The position numbers and the translations under genes are program-made. From Strongylocentrotus droebachiensis (lineage: Eukaryota; Echinodermata; Echinoidea; Camarodonta; Strongylocentrotidae), in contig JAVYIG010006862.1 of NCBI GenBank assembly GCA_035222895.1, forward strand, positions 1 to 64,000: a stretch of DNA of 64,000 bases, given 5' to 3'. Shown piece after piece: positions 37,546 through 49,705 of the stretch (position 1 is its first letter; each line of letters starts with the position of its first letter). The notes under the pieces were generated by a model, which saw nothing but the letters and a program-made list of their open reading frames with translations, made no database searches and was not told the origin of the DNA.

Positions 37546-39336
37546 CATTGATGACCACTTTCCATTATTTATTTTACCATTAATACTATAATAAGGGTAA
37601 TTCTCTGACATTTTGTAACAGAGCATTTATTAAAATCTTATGACGAAGATAAAAAATCACATCCTTTTTCATCCATGTTGTCGTTTTTAGACACGTCCGT
37701 AAGGGAAATCACAGGGTTCCTCTTATGCCCCTTCAGGCAGACGAAGGCTTTAATGGCTGGCTATCAACCCCACAGCTAATGAAATTGAGTCGATTTGTTT
37801 ATACAAATTTGAGGGTCCAACGTGATCTATGGCTCTCGATCCTTCCCTTGATGTGATGGACTTTCAGATAACAGCCTAGCGATGGCACTACAACCACTCC
37901 CTCAAACGCTTGCCCGTCCCGTAAACATGACGTAAATGGATCACTTAGAGAAATTGTCTCAAGATTGTTCGTTGTATATCGGCGGCGCATATTTCAAGGG
38001 TGGTTTTGATAAGAATAACACTCTGTCAAACAAGTTTGAAGTTTGAGAATGTTGATTTTGATTCTCAAGGTTGTATATAAGAAAGGGAAAACATCTTTTC
38101 TGAAGAGAGTCAAAAAGGTGTTCATGCATGATATGAGTTACGTCATTCTGGCTCTTCGCTTTTGTCAAGATGTGTCTTGCAGTCTTGGGCAATAATCGTC
38201 AGGGATAAAGTAATGTAGTCTTGGTCTGCAAAATTCATATTGAAACGGAATGCCACAAATTTTGCTCATATTGTTAACCGGCTGAAGCTGTAAAACAAAA
38301 GACAATGTACCTTTTGTTCATGAAATTTTTCAGGAAATGGAGGAAGAAAATTAAAGTTAAATTTCACTTTTTATAGTTTTGGTCTGACAAGACTCTATCT
38401 TGCATTTCAGTTTGAAAAGCTCTCTTACATCAATTATAATACATGAGGCAGGGCAATTGGTCAGTCTGTCATTCAAATTTCAATTAACCATCCAAAAATT
38501 CTATTCTCCTCTCTTAGAAGAGTACCACATCTATATTTGAAGTGCCCCATCCTATCTCCCCCTCTGCTTTGTTGACCCAAATCATCTCTATCGATAATTT
38601 ACAAATTGGAAGTTTTGAGAATACACTGTGTTTATTTTTGCCACGCTTCATCTCAAAACCCAAGTACCTCCACTAAATATACACTGCAAAGCAAATACGG
38701 GAAAGTGAAAAATCAATAAGTATTGATCCGGGCCTTAAGTGAGATTGAAGGGGTGGGAGGTCATGGGATGTGGGAGAATGGTGGAATTAGCTGGGAGGAT
38801 GGAAGAGAAGGAGGACGTTTGCCTTGCTTGGTCGGAAACTTGAGATGAGCTGCTTCCCGATACAGTGCTCACCATTTTTGCTAATGCGCGAATCCGTTTG
38901 TTTACCAGTGTTATAGTGTGGGAAGCTAGATTGTGAGTATTGTGAATGGGGGTAATTGAGTTGTTAAGGAAAAGCCATTTTTCTTGTGTTTACAAAGAGT
39001 ACATGCAAGGAATTAAACGAAAGCAATACCAGACTGACAGTATACTGCACAGATATAGGACAGGAATGTAGTCCATAATTATGTGAAGGCATAGAAAAAA
39101 GCATTCTCGAAAAATGTATATTTAATACCACGGCCATAGAGGAGTACTAAATGCGATTGAAGGAAAGCAAGAAATGCTCCCATAGCCCATTTTAGAGAAA
39201 GATTAGGCCTGTGGAAAATGCCGTCCCAAGAGTCTTTGAAGTGAAGAACTCATGAAGCCAATTATAATGTCTGGGTTCTAAGGTGATTTCTCCTGGGATA
39301 TACAAGTGAAAGATTAAACTGAAATATTCATCGATA

Positions 39337-39599
39337 TAATAATAATAATAATAATAGCCTAATAGTCCACTCCAAATTTTATTAAACCGAAATGGAAATT
39401 CTTTTTGCCCAATGGATCGTGAGCCCGGCAGCCACTGAGCAGCGCCAGTTCGACGTTGCTTTATCCCTTATTGTTGAACGCCATAAAAGGTAGCAACAAC
39501 TCCCATCTGTTAAACGTCTTTTGGTATGACGCGGCCGGGGTTCGAACCCATGACCTCCCGGTTGTGAGGCGGACGCTCTACTGACTGAGGGGTGAAGAT
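39337..39599 (-). mobile_element. tRNA-derived SINE with intact pol III boxes
   Basis: On the minus strand: A-box CAGTCAGTAGAGCGT (39573-39590 region), tRNA-like GCCTCACAACCGGGAGG and a canonical B-box GGTTCGAACCC (39539-39549), then a body ending in a run of ATT units (39337-39356). This is the best preserved SINE head in the window. It resembles a tRNA but lacks a proper acceptor stem. Confidence 0.85.
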
Positions 39600-40194
39600 A
39601 GTTATCATTCGATGATGACATGATTTTCAGAACAAATTTAATCAACCTGATTTACTGCCAAAACACTCTCATGTACCGGTACAAACCTGACAACAGTGAT
39701 GTCATATTGTTGATTGAAAGGAGTCAAAAAGCATTTTCATTCATTAGTTTTAATTGAACGAGACAGCGAAAGCATGTGTTCTTTTCTTTGGACGATCTAT
39801 CATTGTACGGGTTGAGCTGGTTGGAAATAGACAATTGTTTACAGCTGCTCGTATATCATTCAGGATTATTGGCGGTTTTTTGGTCCGCATAAGTCGACGT
39901 GCGCAAATGAGGACATGGATCCATTTAGAATATTGACACCGTTTCATATTGTCCGTTTCTGATGGATTAATGTTCCAATGAGATGAAAAATTAGAAATGA
40001 TGAAAGAAATGCTTCATCATGTCTGTTAAAAATCTGCCCTCTCTGCCCCAGTGTGTGGGTGGATGAAGGTGTGGGTGTGTGTGTGTATTGTAAAGGCAGC
40101 CCATTTACTTTTTAAAGACCATTGGCTTTAACTTTTTCTTTACAAACTCCCTGCCTCTGTTGTATTGGTGTTTAACAATATTTTTGTGTTTGTA

Positions 40195-40400
40195 TGAAGA
40201 CAGAGAGAAAGACAAGGGGAGGGGTAGATGGGGAGAGCGAAAAAGGGGGAGAGGATGAGGAAGAAAGGATGGAGAGAGGGGGGAAACGACGGATAGGAAG
40301 AGCGAGAGAGACAGAAAGAACGAGAGAGATGGAAAGTGAGTGAGAGAGAGATGATGGAAGAAAAGGAGAAAGAAAGAAAAAGAAAGAGAGAGAGAAAAAA
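40195..40400. repeat. GA-rich purine block
   Basis: GAGAGAAAGA-type low-complexity sequence. Confidence 0.85.
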
Positions 40401-40694
40401 ACCGACCAGATCATAACCATATTTTGTCAGCATACAGCGTGGGCTGCTGCATGCTGGTGCCAAACATCCTAAATCGCGAGCATGACAACCAATTTGTCAG
40501 TTCGATTAAGGGTAGCGTGTAGATGACTACATCAATCTCCTATGCCAAAGAAGGCTGAGCTACAGGGAGCAGTGCCCAAGATACTTGGACCACTGGGAAA
40601 TAAAACCCAGAAAACCTGTATGCAAAGGAGAGGGGATAGGCAAGGTGTGAGGGGGTAGAGGGAGGAGAAGAAAAGAAATGAGGGGGGGGGGAGG

Positions 40695-40935
40695 GGGATT
40701 GAGATCTATTTGGACCCTTGTGCATTAAAATTTAAAAACATTTCATTCTAAATAGGGTAGATAGGGGGTGGAAAGGATAGGACAGAGGGGAAGGGATATA
40801 GGGAAGGGGGAAGGGACATAGGGAAGGGGGGCTTGAGATCTATTAAATAAATATAGTTCACTTCAGGTGGGGTAGCATAGGGGTAGGGGAGGAGTGATAT
40901 CTATTTGGACCCACTGGTCAATAAACACAGTTCAG
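40695..40935. repeat. Degenerate tandem repeat, GGGGA-rich
   Basis: GATCTATTTGGACCC or a variant recurs near 40708, 40835 and 40893, separated by AGGGGAAGGGA-rich spacers and followed each time by AATAAA-A-AGTTCA-like sequence. Confidence 0.5.
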
Positions 40936-41998
40936 GGGGGGATTGATTTGGTGTGATTATTTGGATAATGTCATCGAGGTCACATGACAGACATACTCCC
41001 TCCTGTGTGTATGATTATTTTTTACCCTCACACCTTAGAGTCTGAATCATGCTATGTAGCGTGATGATTTGACGAAGGCTACATTATCCGTGATTATAAG
41101 AAGAAGTAATTATCAACCCAGTTCCCTAGTTTGAATTTTTTTATAAATTGAAGGCTAACAAATGATGTTCATTTTGATGCTCCTCTGTGGCCATGCAGCA
41201 TACCGGTACACTATCTTTTGATTAAAACCTGTCTCTAATAATTATGTTCTTTATAAATACAAGCCTATTTAGTGGCTTAACTGGTGGAAAGTGCTTTTTC
41301 ACAATGGCATGAATTGCATCTATCTTCATGTTTAAATTCTTTTCTTTATTTTTATTTCATTCCTGAGAATATAGGATAGCTCCTCGTGAGTATTATCAAT
41401 AGAAGCAAGTCCTCTTCCCCATAACCTTAAATTGATAATTGAATATAATCTTGTGAGGTTAGTAGTTCATTCAAAAAGAATTTTGAAAAGTTATTATCCA
41501 TAGAATTCAGTTTAAGATTCACTAATTACGGGCCCACTTCCATCCATCCATTCACACATGCTCACGTGCTTTATATATTTATAGCATGAAGCTTTACATG
41601 TATTAAAACCGAACACATCTTTGTAATTTACCTCTTTTACGGACTAACGTGACAGCTTTTTGCATGATGCATCGCAGTCTTGTAGTCTTATCCGACTTAA
41701 CCCTTGGACATGAATAAAACATTCAGGAGCGTGTGACAAACATACCTATGGAGGATATGAAGAATGCATGCATTGCTAACATGATATCGAGCGAGTTTGT
41801 AGGGAGGATTATCCAATCTGCCAGAGGTACTGGATTCTTACACCATGAATGTCATTGAACCGCCCATGCTGTTGGGGGTATAAGATGGGTGATAAATATA
41901 TTGGCCCTCACCCTTAATACCATTACCTTAATGGAATTATTTTAATCCTGCGCTCTAAATGTGACGGAGTCAGCTGCATCCTGTTATCTTCATTAGAG

Positions 41999-42255
41999 CC
42001 CCCCCCCCTTCTCTCTCTCTCTCTCTTTTTCTTTTTTTTTCTCTCTCTCTTTCTCTCTCTTTCTTTCTCTCTATTTCTCTCTTTCTCATCCTATACATAT
42101 TTCTCACAGTCCTCTTGCTCAATTTGTCTTATTTTCTTTCTCTCCCTCCCTTCCTTCCTTCCTTTAACCCCTTTATCTACCTTTCCCTTAAACTCTCTCT
42201 TTCCCCCTCTTCCTATCTCATTGTCTCTCTCTCTCTCTGTCCCTTCTCTCTCCCC

Positions 42256-42286
<31 letters not shown>

Positions 42287-42497
42287 ACTCACTCTCTCTC
42301 TCTCTTTCTCTCTTTTTCTCTCTCTTTTTTTCTCTCTCTTTTTTTCTCTCTTTTTTTTCTCTCTCTCTTTCTCTCTTTCTCACTCACTCATTCCATACAT
42401 ATTCTTCACAGTCCTCTTTCTCAATTTCTCTTACTTCTGTCTCTCCCTGCCTACCCTCATTTCACCCCTTTATCTTTCTTCTCCCCTCTCTTTTTGT

Positions 42498-42528
<31 letters not shown>

Positions 42529-42575
42529 GTTCTCTCTCTCTCTCTCTCTCTCCGCTCTTCCTCATTCATAGTCTC
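41999..42575. repeat. CT-rich polypyrimidine block
   Basis: CTCTCT, TTTCTCT and TCTG repeats, with a duplicated segment (TTCCATACATATTCTTCACA near 42390, related to 42090). Long Ser/Leu frames here are artefacts. Confidence 0.9.
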
Positions 42576-43606
42576 CCATTCTCTCTCCTCATCAGAATAT
42601 CGGTTGAGGGAGAATGTTGTAAGAACATGCCTGAGTCACTTCCTTCAATCATTTTTCAACCGACTCTCTACTTAGTAGTCTGTTCTCGCACTCAGCAGAC
42701 AAGTCATGACAAAATGTCAGCAAGACGGGTATTCCATTACAGCTCCAGCATGCCCAGTAGGACTGCTATGTCATTCTGATTCTGGCATGTTCATCTCTTC
42801 TTTCATTTCTTTACCCTAAAACTCTCTTCATGAATAATTATCTTGAATGTTGTTGGATTTCTATATATTTTCAAGTCTTCCAAGTTCCCTTATATTCTTA
42901 AACCTCCCTTGTATTTGTCTCGTTCTTCATCTTTCTCTTCTCATTCATGTACATGTATGCCTCATCCCATCATTTCTATGTAGAGATAATGCAACACAAC
43001 CAACAGCCCTTCAAGTTTGGCAAGAATATGTCTGCTTTAGAAGTATTTTTAGATTACAATTCATTTACCATTGTGATGTTTAAAAGCATCCCTTTACATG
43101 TACATTTAGGTGTGGTTTGAGTTAATTTATTCCACAAATCAAGCAGGCAAACCACAAAGTGATTAACAAATACAAGACACAGAATGGGTGGTTATAGCTA
43201 CTAGGCCTGAGTCATGTCGGGATTTTCATAAACAGGGTCCCGACGGCCTTGCACCGATCGGGACCCAGTGTCCCGAAATCAGCTCGCAGGATTTGTCACT
43301 TGCCTCTATAAAAAGCGCATATCATCAGTATGTCCCTTAAAAGTGACCTTTTTTATCAGTCAAATAAATCAACACATGCATACCTCGTCACAGATTGGTA
43401 TATTCTTCCATTTGACATTATTTTCATCCATGATTGGCGATGTTTAGTGCCATTATCGTGCCTCTCAAAGTAAAAAAACTCGAGCAAAAATATAAAGACA
43501 ACATTCGAGCCGCCATTTTGATTCATGCAGGTTGAATAAATCGGGTCAAAAAATATGAATGTTAGAATAACTAGATGGAACTTCGACTGCGCGCAGTCGA
43601 AAATGA

Positions 43607-44383
43607 TGCCTCCGTCAAAGAGCAATTTTACAAAACAAAACAGAAGAAATTTTTCAAATTCAAGTACAATTGTAATCCATTAACAGGTTCTCAGAATATC
43701 GTGATTACAAGCAATTTCTCATGTACATATATGACCCTTTGATCTTTGACCTCATGACCCTAAAATCTACTCAGTTCATTGGCTCTGCAAGATGTCCTAA
43801 GTTTAATAGTAATCCATCTGTCAGTTCTAATGAGAATGCGTTCACAAGCTATTTTTGCATACATAATGAGCCCATGACCTTTGAACTTTGACCTCATGAC
43901 CCAAGAATCTACTCAGTTCATTGGCTCTGCACAATACATACATGATCTAAGTTTGGCAGGAATCCATCAATCGGTTCTTCAGATAACGCGATCACGAGCT
44001 GTTTTTGCATACATAATGAGCTCTGTGACCTTTGACCTTTGAACTCGTGACCCCAAAATTTAATCAGTTCATTGGCTCTGCAAGATACATACATGACCAA
44101 AGTTTGGCAGGAATCCATCAATCGGTTCTTGAGATAACGCGATCACGAGCTGTTTTGCATACATAATGAGCCCTGTGACCTTTGACCTTTGACCTCGTGA
44201 CCCCAAAATCTAATCAGTTCATTGGCTCTGCAAGATACATACATGACCAAAGTTTGGCAGGAATCCATCAACTGGTTCTTCAGATAACGCGATCACGAGA
44301 ACGGGACGTACGGACGGACGGACGGACGGACGGACGGACAACCCGAAAACATAATGCCTCCGGATACTTCGTAACGGAGGCAT
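43607..44383. mobile_element. Nested element with ATGCCTCCGT ends
   Basis: ATGCCTCCGT at about 43607 and its complement ACGGAGGCAT ending at 44383 bracket the tandem array and a GGAC tetranucleotide run (44309-44338). It probably inserted into, or was captured by, the larger element. Confidence 0.5.
43665..44304. repeat. About 150-base tandem array rich in TGACCT half-sites
   Basis: Four main units, with the phase marker AATCTACTCAGTTCATTGGC or a close variant at about 43766, 43907, 44058 and 44208. Each unit has AAGTTTGGCAGGAATCCATC, a CGATCACGAGCT-like segment and TGACCTTTGACCTTTGACCT or a close variant. Units 3 and 4 are almost identical; outer ones are more diverged. Confidence 0.85.
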
Positions 44384-45353
44384 AATAAAACGGCTTTCTA
44401 CAAAATTCTTCTTTACAACACCGATCAAATAATTTGTTAAAGACAAATAAATATTTATCTCTTATTTTACACATCGCATGCTTTTTTTTAAAAGCTGAAA
44501 ATTACTTGGTAATCACAAGAAGTTTCGATACGGATAGCTGTTGCAAGGCAAGTTAAGACTAGTCTCGGAAAATGCGCAGTGCTCGTCGTTAGCTGTAAGG
44601 CGTGCCAGAACGAACCCAAACAAAGACGTGGTCGTAACGAGAAAAAAAATCATTAAAAACTACGAGAGCACAATTGGAAAGACAACTACTGCTCAAAATT
44701 ACCATAATCAGATACATAACTTGGACAAAGAATTCAATAATCGCCCGAGAAATGCCACAGAAATTGTGATAATCGAGGAGTAACTGGGTACATTTTTATC
44801 GCAAGAGGCCTGCTGCAAATACTTGAATCCTTTGTTATACTGCTTTTTATCGTAGAGGGCGGTATTTGTTTTCGATCTAGCCTCGTGTTCAATTTACACA
44901 CGTGTAATTCGGAGCAGCAGGCCCATTCCGATAATGATTGTACCTATAGTAACTCCTTAAATATCACTATTTCTGTGGCTTTTCTTGGACAACTATTGTA
45001 TTCTTCCTCCAAGTTATGTATCTGCGTACGATAATTTTGAGTAGTTGTCTTTCCAATTGTGCTCTCGTAGTTTTTAATGATTTTTTCTCGTTACGATCAC
45101 GTCTTTGTTTGGGTTCGTTCTGGCACGCATTACAGCTAACGACGAGGAGCACTGCGCATTTTTCCGAGACTAGTCTGAACTTGCCTTGCAACAGCTATCC
45201 GTATCGAAACTTCTTGTGATTACCAAGTAATTTTCAGCTTTTAAAAGAAGCATGCAGTGTTCAAAATCAAAGAAAAAATATCTGTTTTGTCTTTTAAAAA
45301 TTATTCGATCGGTATGTTGTAAAGAAGTACTTTTTAGAAAGCCGTTTTATTAT
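44383..45353. repeat. Long inverted repeat (potential hairpin of about 970 bases)
   Basis: The left arm, 44383 to about 44793, starts ATAATAAAACGGCTTTCT. The right arm, about 44938-45353, ends with its complement. Arm similarity is about 95% in the central part (AGTTTCGATACGGATAGCTG, GCCAGAACGAACCCAAACAA) and about 85% nearer the loop. The spacer, about 145 bases, contains a further GGCCTGCTGC/GCAGCAGGCC pair. The arms contain short frames of 74-80 codons that I do not recognise. Confidence 0.85.
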
Positions 45354-45972
45354 TCAAACATTAATGTTTCTTTCAAGTTCAACCTGATTTATTAATCCTG
45401 CCGAGAGACCCGGCCAGTACAGTAGCTGGCTAGCAGCTGGCAACAACAACCCCATGGGGCGATCTGCTTTGCAATTTATATCAGCAGTTCGGATTGATTC
45501 AGGATGAGCTAGAATATGATTGGTAACAATTAAATACTTAAGTTTTAAGGTGGATTGATTTTAGTGGTGTGCAAAACTGCAATTTCTTACATATTTCTTT
45601 ATTTTTTTTTGGAGCGTCGGTTCTCAAAAAACGAAACCGGGACCCGACGGCAACGGTCGGGTCCCGGTGTGATCGACCGTACCGACTCAAGCCTAATAGC
45701 TACTGAATATTCCCATTATCTTCTCACAATATTAAAACCATTGAAAAGATCTTAAAATCTAAATATATACAACACAGATAAATTAAAGATTGAAAGTGGT
45801 TGACAATTGTAATATATGGAAATATGGTACATGTATATCGAAAAAAAGACAATATAGGAGTGACATATAGACTTGTCATGTCCTTTACTTCAGATTGGAG
45901 AGTCAATGTCGATTTGCTTGAATTGATTCACCAATTTATGATACAGCTTTGCAGTTTCAGGAGTGTACTCCT

Positions 45973-46101
45973 GGGCCCCATTTCACAAAAACTTGTCATC
46001 AGTGACAAATGAAAGTTTTTTTTATAAGCTAGTGAAATCCTTGCTTCTGATTGGTTATCAGTAGATTCGTCATTGAATAAAGGCTTTGTGAAATAGGTCC
46101 C
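45973..46101. mobile_element. Palindromic MITE family F1, copy 2
   Basis: CCCATTTCACAAAAACTTGT with CATCAGTGACAAATGA pairs with TTCGTCATTGAATAAAGGCT and TTTGTGAAATAGGTCCC. Inverted orientation relative to copy 1. Confidence 0.7.
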
Positions 46102-46160
46102 TGTATGTTCCACTGCTCTACTACATTGTCTTCATAAGATATGAACCTATTGAGTTTTTT

Positions 46161-46437
46161 AAGGTCTGCCGTCTATAGTTTTAAACAGTTTATTCAGAGG
46201 TACCATCCCTCTTATAGAGGTTACAGATTAGTTTTGCAGATACAGTCAAACCTGCTTAACGACCACCTGCATAGAAAGACCACCTGTCTACAAAGACCAA
46301 AAAGTCTGGCATCTATAGTTTTAGACTGTTTATTCAGGGGTACCATCCTTCTTGTGGAGGTAGCAGATAAGTTTCGCAGAGTTAAACCTGCTTAACGACC
46401 ACCTGCATAGAAAGACCACCTGTCTACAAAGACCAAA
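46161..46437. repeat. 140-base tandem duplication with AAAGACCACCTGTCT motif
   Basis: Units 46161-46300 and 46301-46437 both contain TCTATAGTTTTA, TTTATTCAG-GGTACCATCC and AACCTGCTTAACGACCACCT. The second unit lacks about ten bases before the AAACCTGC segment. Related CACCTGT/ACAGGTGGT sequences appear near 11660 and 46520. Confidence 0.75.
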
Positions 46438-47722
46438 TGTTTTGTTTTCCTTGAAAATGGTTTCTCATGGAAACATGTACTAAAGAAACCTGTACATAAA
46501 GACTACCTGCTTATACAAAAAATGTGGTCTCTATGTACAGGTGGTTGCTGAAGCAAGTTTCACTGTATTTTGCGTTTTAAGTACAAGCTTTTTGCACGAA
46601 CATATGCTGGGTTTGCAAAGCCAATTTGAGCTTTAACTTGTCATTCATGATGTACTAAGAACAGGTTTTCTTATATTGTTTTTCTCTCCCATCTGAATAC
46701 TTAATACATGTTAGCACACTGAAAGGTCAAAAAGTGCAAAACATCTGTTCACATATGACCGTCTATACATAGCAAGAGGTACGTCACCCTCTAGCGCCAC
46801 CGCCGCGCATCCAGTGGCGACCCCGCTAAACCCACAAGCAACAGGCTGAATAGATCACATTACATGCCATGCATAATGCAAGCTATTGCACAGGGAGAAA
46901 GATATACAGACATTTATCCACGAGCATTTTTCTTCTACCTCCTATGCATACAAAACAAATTGAATTAGTTTTTTCCTGCCTCAGTTGCCGGTTCCCTGAA
47001 TAACAAATAGTTTAATTATAAGTGCAGGTTCACTTAATGCAGTCTGCAGTCTTTTGTAGGTAGTGCAGACTTGTCCATAAAAACATGAAAATGGCATTTG
47101 ACTTGAAACCCACAAGCGTGCACTTTAATATTCTGCTGAAATGTAGATCTATTTTGGGTGGATGGTCCAAATTTCATCAGTTGGGGAATGATAGGGGTCG
47201 TTATGTATGGAGATGAAGGGCTGTTCTACATTTTTTGGATTCCCTGAAATCAATATGGATTCTACTGTCAGTTATGAAATTGAATTTTGCAAAAGATCAG
47301 GCTGCCTGCAGGGGCTGTACTCAATATAAAGTCTAGATTGGGAAGGCTAGTTTAATTCTCAAGTGCTATTATCAGAATCTCCTTCTGTATCTCTAGCTGT
47401 GTAAAATCCACCCAATGTGGGATTTAAAGTGATCGTATCTGAATGCGATTGATGGGTGGACGTGAGTGATAGTGATATACATTTGATTCATATCAGGCAA
47501 AAACATAGGGAGCATTTTCTCTCTGTGTGTGTCTGCTGCTACATTGAAAAGCAGTTGACATCTATAGATAAAAAGGATGAAATGTGTGGCCTATTGTAAA
47601 GTCTGTTTTTTAAATGACCATCAGTTCAAAAACAATGTGCAGAACACGCTCATTCATGAGAAATCAATTTTGTCATCGTAAAGAATTTTTACAAATGATA
47701 TTTGCAGGAAGTATGACACCAA

Positions 47723-47758
47723 CCCCCCCCCCCCCCCCAAAAAAAAAAGGGGGGGGGG
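47723..47758. repeat. C16-A10-G10 homopolymer triplet
   Basis: Sixteen Cs, ten As and ten Gs directly abut, forming a potential hairpin with a C:G stem and A loop. Confidence 0.9.
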
Positions 47759-47977
47759 AAGAAAAGGCCTCAAAATGTTTAAAGGTAAAGACCAGTTTTG
47801 GAAACGCCCCAATTTCAAAAAATGAAATGAAAGCTCTTATTACCAATATGAGAAAGAGTATGTTTTGACTAATACATGATGATAAAAAAATTGCCGGTAA
47901 ACCGCCTACTAATTGATATATTTGGTAAATTAGTTTATCTATTGGTGTGTGAGAGATAAACGCATGTGTCGCGCACA

Positions 47978-48181
47978 TGTGTGTAGTCCCATATACATCT
48001 TTCTGTGTACAGTGCTTGTAACTTTACGAAGATTGGGCCAAATTTCTTATCATTTTGATGATTCCAGAACCTTGCAGTACACACGAATACTTATATGCTA
48101 GATGATCAACCTTTTCTGATCGATTCCACAACGTTTCTTTCACAATGCAATCGCATGACCATAACTGGTCTTTATCTTTAA
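47978..48181. repeat. Dispersed repeat family R2, copy 2
   Basis: Second copy of the family at 25677-25881, roughly 85-90% alike by eye, in intron 1 of the choline transporter. No terminal repeats were recognised. Confidence 0.7.
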
Positions 48182-49636
48182 AAACAAGTCAAATGCTGGA
48201 ATATTATGTAATGTATGTCTTTTGTCAAACCAGAAAAATAATGGCATATCCACTTGTACTTGTTAGCGTTAAGCAAAAAGACCAAGGACAAGCAAAGAGA
48301 ATAATGTGAGCATGACAAAGAAATGATGCGTAACGGAAGAAAGGCTTCAAAGAGCATTTTGATTATTCTACATTTGATAAGAATCACAATAGAATACACC
48401 AGATCGAGCCTTCAGAGAAACAGCTTTACCCAAAGGAAAACATGGATGGTATGAATATGACAGCTTGTACAGACGTCAGACGCAACTGGATCTGTTATTC
48501 AGGGATTGGGTTGCATAGCAAGGGCTGAATTTGCAGTGGAGGGAATTCAATTAGCTATTTCTCTTTCACTTCTAATGGAATCGAACAATGCATTCTTACC
48601 GTCTTCCTATCATCTTCTGTATTAAAGTCTTCTGTAAATTGATAAAAGGGAGGCGTTGAGACCGTTGTGAATTTTTCAGCCTTCGAGAAATTTGTATTTA
48701 GATATTGTTAATGTATACTCTGTGTAATTTGTAATGGGCCATTTATATGGATGATACCAAATGAATGAAATGCCTTATCTAGAGAATAGAGATACATGTA
48801 TATACAAGAAAGTAACAAGGATGAACCCAGTATAACATACTCCTGTCCCCATACTTGTCCAAGACAAGAACATTTAACTATGATCATTCTAGAAGATAAC
48901 AAGGGCTGGCATAATTTCAGACAATCTTGAACAATGTCAGATAAATACATTCATAATGAAAAGTATATATTTGGGGTAAGAATGATCTCTGTATTTTTTA
49001 CCACATCAAAAAGACTGACCGACACAATTATCGATGCCTTGAGTCGAAGTAGGAAATGCTTCAAAACTACCAGTATTCTGTAATTGAATGGTGGTCTGTG
49101 GTGTCCTACAGATGACCTTTGAGTTGTACCTGCTTTTTTCTGAAATGCATAAGCACTCATTGCTTAACTCATCACCTCTTTTTCACAAATTCCATTCCAC
49201 AGAAATATATATCCTAGTATCTCCTACATGTGTCAGTATTTTCTATTTCTTAATACTTAATTGCCACCTATCGCCTTTTATTAGCGAGGAGAATGAAAGA
49301 TGTTTATCTCGCTGCAGAGCGTGATAGGATAACACTACAAGCCGTTATGACAGCTAATGGCATTGTTATTAGCCTCCGTCTCAACAAATGATAAATCAAA
49401 TTAAATCGCCATTAGGTTTGAGTCGGGTAAGGCATACGAAATGGCTTCCTTAATCTGTGGACGTAAGAGAAGTGAAATTTGTTATATTTTACATTTTTAG
49501 GGATTGGTTTTCATGTATTCTCATTTTGATATAATTTGCATTTGAAATTACTTAGCAATTTGTTGTTCATTTCTTTTACTGTATTTTCAGTGCATTGAAT
49601 TGTACTGCATTAATTAAGTTTTTTCAATTTATTACA

Positions 49637-49705
49637 GGGAGGGACGGAGGGAGGGAGGGATGGATGGACGGAGGGAGGGAGGCAGGGAGGGAAGGAAGGA
49701 AGAGA
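49637..49705. repeat. GGAGGGA purine minisatellite
   Basis: GGAGGGAGGGA-type units followed by GA-rich sequence to about 49850. Confidence 0.8.

Larger units (their letters stand above)
43202..45695. mobile_element. Composite hAT-like non-autonomous transposon with 8-bp target duplication
   Basis: The left end is TAGGCCTGAGTC (43202-43213) and the right end GACTCAAGCCTA (45684-45695), an inverted pair with one mismatch. ATAGCTAC directly precedes (43194-43201) and directly follows (45696-45703) the element, a perfect 8-bp target duplication, as in hAT transposons. Subterminal GGGTCCCGACGG/GGTCGGGTCCC repeats lie inside both ends. No transposase is recognisable. The interior holds a roughly 150-base tandem array with its own inverted ends and a roughly 970-base inverted repeat, both annotated separately. 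Confidence 0.8.

Noticed and set aside
39520..39599. Possible tRNA gene on the minus strand
   Set aside because: The A and B boxes are good, but the acceptor and anticodon stems do not close and a SINE body with ATT tail follows.
42115..42675. 186-codon Leu/Ser frame
   Set aside because: Polypyrimidine block, same artefact.
43665..44304. CRISPR-like array
   Set aside because: The repeat and spacer parts are both conserved between units and the genome is animal; this is a tandem satellite inside a transposon.
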